This document shows, in pieces, positions 59,038 through 64,000 of a stretch of 64,000 bases of DNA; position 1 is the stretch's first letter, and each line of letters opens with the position of its first letter. The translations under genes were made by a program, and so were the position numbers. The stretch lies in assembly GCF_016836705.1 (NCBI RefSeq), contig NZ_JAFCGY010000015.1, forward strand, positions 62,001-126,000, in the 5' to 3' direction. The stretch comes from Mesorhizobium caraganae. Lineage in GTDB: Bacteria > Pseudomonadota > Alphaproteobacteria > Rhizobiales > Rhizobiaceae. Below the pieces are notes generated by a model. That model saw only the letters and a list, made by a program, of their open reading frames with translations, was not told the origin of the DNA and did no database searches.

Positions 59038-59502
59038 TCACAAACTTTTCAAACGTGCCACGTCGGCGGGGGTCGCCGCCCGCTCGATAATGGTGCGGTC
59101 GAGCGCATCCTTCATCGTGAACCGACCATTTTGGATCCGTTCCTTCATGCCGTTGGGATGGGTGACCGTGATGCCGGTGGCGTCGACCTCGACCTGGTCG
59201 CCGGTTGCAGAATTCACATGGCTGGCCTTGCCGGCGCCGGAATTGCCCTTGCCGTTACCGCCGCTGTTGCTGTTACCGTTTCCACCGCTGTTGCCGTTGC
59301 CGCCACTGTTGCCGCCGCCACCCCCATTGCCGCCGCCATTGCCGCCGCCGCCATTGCCGCCGCCGCCCCCATTGCCGCCATCCTTGGCGAAGGCATTGCT
59401 GGCGGCAATCTTGGCGGCGCCGTCAAAGCTGAGGTGGTAGGGCACAAGGATCAGGGCGAGCGTTGTGGACGCCCGCAAGGAAAGCCAGCAGAGTTGGCGC
59501 AA
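59038..59502 (-). CDS. Secreted Gly/Asn-rich protein
   Basis: A 154-residue protein with a signal peptide at its start and a (G/N/S)-rich tract of about 50 residues (about 42-90). A compact C-terminal segment of about 60 residues follows (VEVDATGITVTHPNGMKERI, then FTMKDALDRTIIERAATPAD). The only start codons are TTG, at 59502 or 27 bases later, so the exact start is uncertain. The Gly/Asn tract resembles that of the protein at 53518. No function is known. Confidence 0.65.
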   Translation of the reverse strand: MRQLCWLSLRASTTLALILVPYHLSFDGAAKIAASNAFAKDGGNGGGGGNGGGGNGGGNGGGGGNSGGNGNSGGNGNSNSGGNGKGNSGAGKASHVNSATGDQVEVDATGITVTHPNGMKERIQNGRFTMKDALDRTIIERAATPADVARLKSL

Positions 59503-59908
59503 TCGCGTAATCTGTTCTTCCCCTGACGGTCAGCGAAGACCAATCCGATCTGTCCACAACCGGAATGGCGTTGTTACCAAAACAGCATCCACAAATCGAC
59601 GCCCTTGCGAAAGCGGCTTACGACCCTTGTCTCGGCAAATACAGACTTTTTTTGTAAAATTGTCAGACTTAAGTCCTATATTTTGCAACCTCTAGCTGCA
59701 TCCGGTTTGAGCAGGCCGACCGGCCAGGCCAGGCCCGCATCCATCAACGCGACTTTCGGCACGATGCTGTTGATGCTTTCCGCACCGCAACCCAATCCTC
59801 GGCCGCGCCATGCAAAGCCAAGAACAATGGTTTCTAGACGAAGGTGGATTTGCGGGTTAGCGCATCGGCGACAAGAAAAGTCGAGACGGGATGACGGTAC
59901 CGCAAAGG
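59503..59908. other. Intergenic interval upstream of the peptide genes
   Basis: About 400 bases without a credible gene. A reverse frame at 59676-59933 has protein-like stretches but no family, start signal or support. Composition is lower in GC between 59560 and 59700. Confidence 0.35.
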
Positions 59909-59937
59909 TTGACAGTGTCGATCTGTCAGGCATTATC
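59909..59937 (+). promoter_or_regulatory. Promoter of the twin lasso-leader-type peptides
   Basis: TTGACA at 59909 and ATTATC at 59932 are spaced by 17. The inverted repeat TGACAG-N7-CTGTCA at 59910-59928 overlaps the -35 and spacer and may be an operator. Confidence 0.55.
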
Positions 59938-59959
59938 GCGTGATCCTGGAGGATTCACT

Positions 59960-60058
59960 GTGAAGAAAAGCTATTCGAAGCCGGTGCTGGTCAAAAAAGG
60001 AAAGCTCTCGCGGGTTACGGCCGTCACCAATGGCGCCGGTTCCGGCCCGGTCGAGTGA
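59960..60058 (+). CDS. Lasso-leader-type RiPP precursor peptide 1 (32 aa)
   Basis: A 32-residue peptide, GTG start with GGAGG seven bases upstream. The leader YSKPVLVKKGKLSRVT fits the lasso-peptide leader rule YxxPxLxxxGx5T exactly (Tyr5, Pro8, Leu10, Gly14, Thr20). In lasso systems the Tyr/Pro motif binds the recognition protein and Thr is the penultimate leader residue. That would leave an 11-residue core, VTNGAGSGPVE, after Ala21. This core has no Asp or Glu at ring position 7-9 and is shorter than known lasso cores. No maturation gene is adjacent. Confidence 0.7.
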   Translation: MKKSYSKPVLVKKGKLSRVTAVTNGAGSGPVE

Positions 60059-60112
60059 AATCGTTCCGTCTTTCTATCACCTGAGCCTAGAGCCTGACAT
60101 TGGAGATGCCGC

Positions 60113-60205
60113 ATGAAGAAGACCTATTCCAAGCCGGTGCTGGTCAAGAAGGGCAAGCTGTCACAAATCACCGCGAATGGTGCTTCCGCCCCTATCCCGG
60201 GCTAA
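60113..60205 (+). CDS. Lasso-leader-type RiPP precursor peptide 2 (30 aa)
   Basis: A 30-residue paralogue 54 bases after peptide 1. The first 17 residues are identical except Ser4 to Thr, and the leader again fits YxxPxLxxxGx5T. The predicted core, NGASAPIPG, is unrelated to that of peptide 1 and has no acidic residue at all. TGGAGATGCCGC precedes the ATG. A conserved leader with a free core is the usual pattern of RiPP precursor families. A terminator follows at 60223. Confidence 0.7.
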   Translation: MKKTYSKPVLVKKGKLSQITANGASAPIPG

Positions 60206-60222
60206 ACCTTTTCACCCCGATT

Positions 60223-60264
60223 GATCAAAGTCGTCCCGACAGAGTCGGGCGGCTGATCCTTTCC
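60223..60264 (+). terminator. Rho-independent terminator after the peptide pair
   Basis: CCCGAC pairs with GTCGGG across AGA, with outer arms GATCA and TGATC, followed by CTTTTCC. Confidence 0.7.
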
Positions 60265-60299
60265 AGAGCATGATCTTTTCCCGCAGGTGACGGGACCAT

Positions 60300-61505
60300 T
60301 CAGCGCGCAACCACCAGATCGTCGAGCACGAGCTGCCAATAATGGCTCGTGGAAAGGCGCACGCGCGTGACCGCCGCCAGCATCGGCACGTAGTGCACGG
60401 GCGCCAGCGCCGACAGGATGATCGTGTCGCTGGCGATCAGCCGGTCACCAAGCCAGCTCTCCACCAGTGCGGTTTCGCCTTCGGACTTCAACCATGCAGC
60501 GGTCAGCATCACGGAATGGAACCCGAACGGTTTTTCGCTTGAGAATTCCGCGGGATGTCCGCTGCTCGTGTAGCAGACATGGTCTCCCGAGATGTTGCCG
60601 TTGACGTAGCCTTCGCTGCCTTCGGTATGATCGCGCGCAAGTGCGTTCAGGTTGAACCAGGTCAACCCGGCATAACCCGACGGCACCTTGCGCAGGCCGC
60701 GCGTGGTGACATCGTCGAAACCGATGGTCTGCAAAGGCGCTGCGCCATCCATGACAGCGTTTTCCGAAGCGGCATTTTCGGGCAACAGCAGGCCGAGTTC
60801 GGTCGGATAGGCAGACAAGGTGAGCCTGCGCGCGATGCCGCGGCCGGCAATGTCGATCGCGTCAGCGTCATCGGGCAGATCGAGGCGGAAGGCGGCGCCA
60901 TCATTGAGCGGATGCACCGCCACCTCTTGCCCTTTCGCCATCACCGAGATGCTCGCTGAAACGCCGTCCGCCACGCGGCCGCTGAGCCGGCGTGTCGGAA
61001 ACAGGCCGACCGGCTGCAGCATTGCTTCCGAGACCAGTCCGGTGGGCGAGCCCGGCAGCAGCCGGAGATGCTGCGACTGGACCTCGTTGGCGCTGCTTAC
61101 GCGCCAGCCGGGCGGCACCGAAACGGTGAAGCGGTAGCTTCCCGGCACATGGATGGGCGCGGCCCGACGTTTCGTCGACGCCAGGAAATTGGCAAAGCCG
61201 CCGCGATTGCTCCGCGCCGCGGCGACGAAGCGGCCGTCGCCATCATGCAGTCTGACCATTATGCCGGCCATCGGCCGGTCGCCGAGCCCGTAGCGACCGT
61301 CGCGATCGGCATCGAAATAGACAAAGGACGAATAATTGAGCTTGCCGTGGTTGCCCGACCAGTCCTGGCGCACGGCGTAGTCGTTGGCCGGATCTTCACG
61401 CAGCCGGGCCTTGCGACGCGACCGCGCCTGCCGGCAGGCGAGAGCTGCAAGGACAGCGGCGAGCCCGACCAGGAGTAGTGCCTTGATCACGGACGGCTCA
61501 AGCAA
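60300..61505 (-). CDS. Membrane-anchored protein with SdrD-B-like domain
   Basis: A 401-residue protein. An N-terminal anchor (about 7-25) is followed by a basic stretch and then FVYFDADRDGRYGLGDRPMA and VRLHDGDG, an SdrD-B-like domain with putative calcium-binding Asp residues (about 62-130). The C-terminal ~180 residues are beta-rich and resemble a carbohydrate-binding jelly roll. TTG 61505 lies inside the end of a ten-codon frame (ATG 61530, with AGGAGATCC upstream), so its translation is probably coupled. It is convergent with the peptide genes. Function unknown. Confidence 0.6.
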   Translation of the reverse strand: MLEPSVIKALLLVGLAAVLAALACRQARSRRKARLREDPANDYAVRQDWSGNHGKLNYSSFVYFDADRDGRYGLGDRPMAGIMVRLHDGDGRFVAAARSNRGGFANFLASTKRRAAPIHVPGSYRFTVSVPPGWRVSSANEVQSQHLRLLPGSPTGLVSEAMLQPVGLFPTRRLSGRVADGVSASISVMAKGQEVAVHPLNDGAAFRLDLPDDADAIDIAGRGIARRLTLSAYPTELGLLLPENAASENAVMDGAAPLQTIGFDDVTTRGLRKVPSGYAGLTWFNLNALARDHTEGSEGYVNGNISGDHVCYTSSGHPAEFSSEKPFGFHSVMLTAAWLKSEGETALVESWLGDRLIASDTIILSALAPVHYVPMLAAVTRVRLSTSHYWQLVLDDLVVAR

Positions 61506-61613
61506 TGCTGTCGGCCCTCGCTGTGTTCATTTGGATCTCCTGTGACAAGCCATATATCGATGCTGCGGGCCCTTGAGCAACCGACACGGGGCCGACTGAC
61601 CATGGCATCGGCC

Positions 61614-61799
61614 TCACATCCCCATTTCGGCCCAGAAACCGCGCTGCTCGGCGGTCTGTTTCAGGCTGCCATGGCATTGGTGGATGTCGAGCCCCGGGCT
61701 GGTGTTGGCCTCGACGATGACGATACCGGCCGGCATCAGCGCGACGTCCCATCTGTTCACTTGCGCCTTCCGCGCCGTGGGCAACTATTCCGGCGACGG
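61614..61799 (-). pseudogene. C-terminal remnant of a sugar-transfer-type ATP-grasp gene
   Basis: The reverse strand reads VNRWDVALMPAGIVIVEANT then SPGLDIHQCHGS and a normal stop. WDVA, G, V-E-A-N and the D-x-Q tail match the end of sugar-transfer-associated ATP-grasp proteins. No N-terminal part exists; the fragment is cut off at the 3' end of the exporter gene at 61785. It looks like the 3' end of a gene lost by deletion. Confidence 0.6.
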
Positions 61800-62666
61800 C
61801 ACCGGTGGCTTGTTCGTCAGCGCGGCGCCGAAGGCGGCAACGACCACGGCTGCGATGCCCGCGCATTGCAGAGGGCTCAGGATTTCATGCAGGAACAGGA
61901 AGCCGGCCAGCGCGCCGAGCGCCGGCTCCAGGCAGGTCAGCGTGCCGTAGAGCCTGGCCGGCATGCGGGTCAGCGCCACCATCTCCAGCCAGAACGGCAA
62001 GGCGCTGGAGAAAAGCCCGACCAGCAGCGCGCTGACCAGGATCGCGGGTGCGAGCAGGCCGGAACCCGCCTCGGCGATGCCGAACGGCAGGGCGATGGCG
62101 GCGGCGATGACCAGCCCGTAAGCGGTTGTCTGGCTGCCGAGCTCGGCGCCCGCCTTTTGCGCAAAGACGATGTAGAGCGCCCAGCAGCCGCCGGCGGCAA
62201 GCGCCAGCATCACGCCGATCGGGTCGAGCGCGCTGCTCGAATGAATGAAGGGCGACAACAGGACGATGCCGGCGACGGCCAGGGCTACCCACACGAAATC
62301 AGTGGCACGCCGCGACGACAGCGTCGCCACCAAAAGCGGACCGGAGAATTCAAGCGCCACGGCAATGCCGAGCGGGATTCTGGCAAGTGCCGCATAAAAC
62401 AAAAGGTTCAGCGCCGCGAGGTTCACGCCATAGGCGATGAGCCAGGGCAATACGGCGCGCGACGGCCACACCCGCCAGGGTCTCAGCACCGCCGCCAGCA
62501 TCAGCGCGCCCACGACCAGCCGGAGCGCCGTGGTGCCATTGGCGCCGATCAGCGGAAACAGGCTCTTGGCGAAGGTGGCGCCGATCTGGATCGACACCAT
62601 GGCTCCGAGCAGTGCGCCAATCGGCAAGGCTCTCGCTTCGGCGGCGGCGATTGGCGTCGACGTCAA
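61785..62666 (-). CDS. EamA/RhtA-family exporter
   Basis: A 293-residue membrane protein with ten helices in two EamA repeats (ALLGAMVSIQIGATFAKSLF, and the second from DPIGVMLALAAGGCWALYIV). YGTLTCLEPALGALAGFLFL is the late-helix signature of RhtA-like exporters for threonine and other metabolites. TTG 62666 with GGAGGAG seven bases upstream is preferred over a TTG at 62684. It is not in an operon. Confidence 0.85.
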   Translation of the reverse strand: MTSTPIAAAEARALPIGALLGAMVSIQIGATFAKSLFPLIGANGTTALRLVVGALMLAAVLRPWRVWPSRAVLPWLIAYGVNLAALNLLFYAALARIPLGIAVALEFSGPLLVATLSSRRATDFVWVALAVAGIVLLSPFIHSSSALDPIGVMLALAAGGCWALYIVFAQKAGAELGSQTTAYGLVIAAAIALPFGIAEAGSGLLAPAILVSALLVGLFSSALPFWLEMVALTRMPARLYGTLTCLEPALGALAGFLFLHEILSPLQCAGIAAVVVAAFGAALTNKPPVPSPE

Positions 62667-62788
62667 TTTCAGTCTCCTCCGCAACGGCGCGACCAGCGGG
62701 CCACAGCGCAGGCACGGGATTAGGGGCTACGGACCTGGCTGTCGTGGGGCACGGGTGAGTCGTTGATGGGGCAAGGGGTGGACGCTCG

Positions 62789-63014
62789 CACCTCCCCCTT
62801 GTGGGGAGGTCGGACCGAAGGTCCGGGTGGGGGTTCTAGCGAAGACGTTTGCAGGATGTTCCTCGCCCCCACGCGAGTGGGGGAGAGGTGGCGCGGCGCA
62901 GCCGCGACGGAGAGGGGGAATGGCGCGGCCTTCAACGAGAGAGAAATCACCAACGTCGCGGCCCCCTCTCCGTCCGCTTCGCGGCCACCTCTCCCCCGCT
63001 TTGCGGGGGCGAGG
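62789..63014. repeat. Compound palindromic intergenic element, family C
   Basis: CCTCCCCCTTGTGGGGAGG opens the element. CCCCCACGCGAGTGGGGGAG and the pair GCGACGGAGAGGGGG and CCCCCTCTCCGTCCGC form larger hairpins, closing with CCCCCGCTTTGCGGGGG. Its arms differ from families A and B. It fills the gap between the exporter and the DHFR-like gene. Confidence 0.75.
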
Positions 63015-63032
63015 AACCCAAGGCTGGCGAGG

Positions 63033-63611
63033 TTACGCCACCCCATACACCAGGCTCACCCGTCCATCCGAAAGCGCCTCGACCTTGCGCAGCTCCAGCT
63101 TGTGCCGGGCGTGCACCGTGCCAAACAGCGCCTTGCCGTCGCCGGCGAGCAGCGGATAGACGATCAGCCGCATCTCATCGACCAGCCCGGCCTCGATGAG
63201 GCTGGCGGTGATGCGGGCGCCGCCCATGAGGTAGATGTCCTTGCCGGGCTCGCGCTTCAGCGCGGCGATGTCGTCGAGGCTGCGCAGGAAGCGCGTCGAC
63301 GGCCAGGCTGCCGAAGTCATGGTGTTGGACAACACATAATGCGGGGTTTTCGCGGCAAAGCGCGCCCATTCGAGTTCGGCCGGGTCGACCAGTTTGCCGG
63401 TCATCGGCAGCGGCTGATCCGGCTCGTTCTGCTGGATCGCGCTCCAGTAGCGCTCATAGCCGGCATACATGACGCCGCCGAGCAGGCAGGCGTCGATCTC
63501 AGGCATCAACCCGTATTCCTCCGACCAGTTGTCGACCCAGTCGGCGAAGCCTTCGGGTCCTTCCATCTTGCCGTCGACGGAGATCTTCATTCCGGTGATC
63601 AATTTGCGCAT
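63033..63611 (-). CDS. Dihydrofolate reductase-family (RibD C-terminal-like) protein
   Basis: A 192-residue protein. MKISVDGKMEGPEGFADWVD opens the RibD-C/DHFR-like fold, DACLLGGVMYAGYE follows near 53 and IYLMGGARITASLIEAGLVD near 130 is the NADPH loop. Members are reductases of unknown substrate rather than true folate enzymes. GGAGGAAGTC precedes ATG 63611. It often occurs next to AHSA1-domain genes, as here. Confidence 0.85.
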   Translation of the reverse strand: MRKLITGMKISVDGKMEGPEGFADWVDNWSEEYGLMPEIDACLLGGVMYAGYERYWSAIQQNEPDQPLPMTGKLVDPAELEWARFAAKTPHYVLSNTMTSAAWPSTRFLRSLDDIAALKREPGKDIYLMGGARITASLIEAGLVDEMRLIVYPLLAGDGKALFGTVHARHKLELRKVEALSDGRVSLVYGVA

Positions 63612-63778
63612 GACTTCCTCCTTCAGGCTTGCGGGATGCAAGCACGTTGCTTGGTTTCATCTGTTTGCGTGTGCGCCTCTATGGCTGGCGGAGGCGCGTG
63701 TTTCGCCGGCCCTTGCGCCGGCATCCGGCGCAAGGGATCGATGGTGCCCCGCCCGGTTGGACCGGACGATGCGTCAGG

Positions 63779-64000
63779 TCAGGCCGGCAGACGCTGGTCG
63801 TATTCCGTCATGAGGCGGCTCCAGCCGTCCCAGAACGGTTCCGGCTTTTCGCCCGTCACGCGGGCGGCCAGGATGTCGAGATGCATGTGCCAGCCGGCGG
63901 CATGCATCAGCAGGCTCGAGCGGCTGGGCAGGCGGCGGTGGACCAAAGTGAGCAGGACGTCGTCGCCGCGCTGCGCCAATTCGAACGTGACATTGCCGCT
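63779..64000 (-). CDS. SRPBCC/AHSA1-domain protein, C-terminal part (cut by window edge)
   Basis: The last 73 residues of an AHSA1-type protein: SGNVTFELAQRGDDVLLTL, then HRRLPSRSSLLMHAAGWHMH and GWSRLMTEYDQRLP. This is the strand-turn-long C-terminal helix of the SRPBCC fold. The frame is open to the window edge, so the N-terminus lies outside. Such genes usually follow an ArsR regulator, not visible here. Confidence 0.8.
   Translation of the reverse strand, partial: SGNVTFELAQRGDDVLLTLVHRRLPSRSSLLMHAAGWHMHLDILAARVTGEKPEPFWDGWSRLMTEYDQRLPA

Noticed and set aside
59676..59933. Reverse frame of 85 codons before the peptide genes
   Set aside because: No ribosome site, no family, and it overlaps the promoter of the peptide pair. 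Left as non-coding.

Overview
The window is GC-rich chromosomal DNA of an alphaproteobacterium of the order Hyphomicrobiales, most probably Mesorhizobium. The reasons are a GcrA-family regulator, EcfG-type promoters (GGAAC-N16/17-CGTT), a GTTC-N7-GTTC LexA box, rhizobial paired-palindrome intergenic elements in at least three families, HWE/HisKA_2 histidine kinases and many sugar and metal ABC transporters. I see no phage, insertion sequence, rRNA, tRNA or CRISPR array.

Layout. 0-9 kb: edge of a TetR gene, a three-subunit PaoABC-like molybdenum hydroxylase, a quinone oxidoreductase divergent from a LysR regulator, and a slipin/NfeD pair. 9.5-15.4 kb: a six-gene phospholipid operon related to E. 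coli ynbABCD. 15.4-22.2 kb: a ribitol uptake and catabolism locus (binding protein, ATPase, permease, ribitol 2-dehydrogenase, ribulokinase, AraC regulator). 22.5-26.4 kb: maleylacetate reductase-like enzyme, then a Mn/Zn-type ABC transporter. 27-29.8 kb: two HisKA_2/HWE kinases and a single-domain response regulator. 29.8-42.3 kb: a patchwork of small stress genes, a SGNH acyltransferase, transglutaminase, secreted glycosidase-like protein, peroxiredoxin-like protein, DUF763 protein and several gene remnants. 42.3-49.3 kb: DUF6456 and GcrA-like regulators, an S24-peptidase repressor with its operators, and a TPP-riboswitch-controlled ykoF-thiXZY operon. 49.4-55 kb: many small stress proteins. 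55-59 kb: LexA-controlled dinB and a NarXL-like two-component pair. 59-64 kb: Gly/Asn-rich secreted protein, twin lasso-leader-type peptide genes, an SdrD-B-like membrane protein, an EamA exporter, a DHFR-like protein and the edge of an AHSA1 gene.

Themes. (1) Ten small genes or operons between 30.7 and 55.0 kb carry EcfG-like promoters, so this part of the chromosome is rich in general-stress genes; the kinases at 27-29 kb belong to families that often feed that response. (2) The S24 repressor has three CGTAC-N5-GTACG-type operators, two next to itself and one 4.6 kb away in front of an unknown gene. (3) A palindromic repeat lies in frame inside the coding region of the thiX permease. (4) Two tandem 30-32 residue peptides have a complete lasso-type leader signature (YxxPxLxxxGx5T) but cores that cannot form a lasso, with no maturation gene nearby and a decayed ATP-grasp gene 1.4 kb away. 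These peptides and the extended ynb-like lipid operon are the best candidates for undescribed biology.
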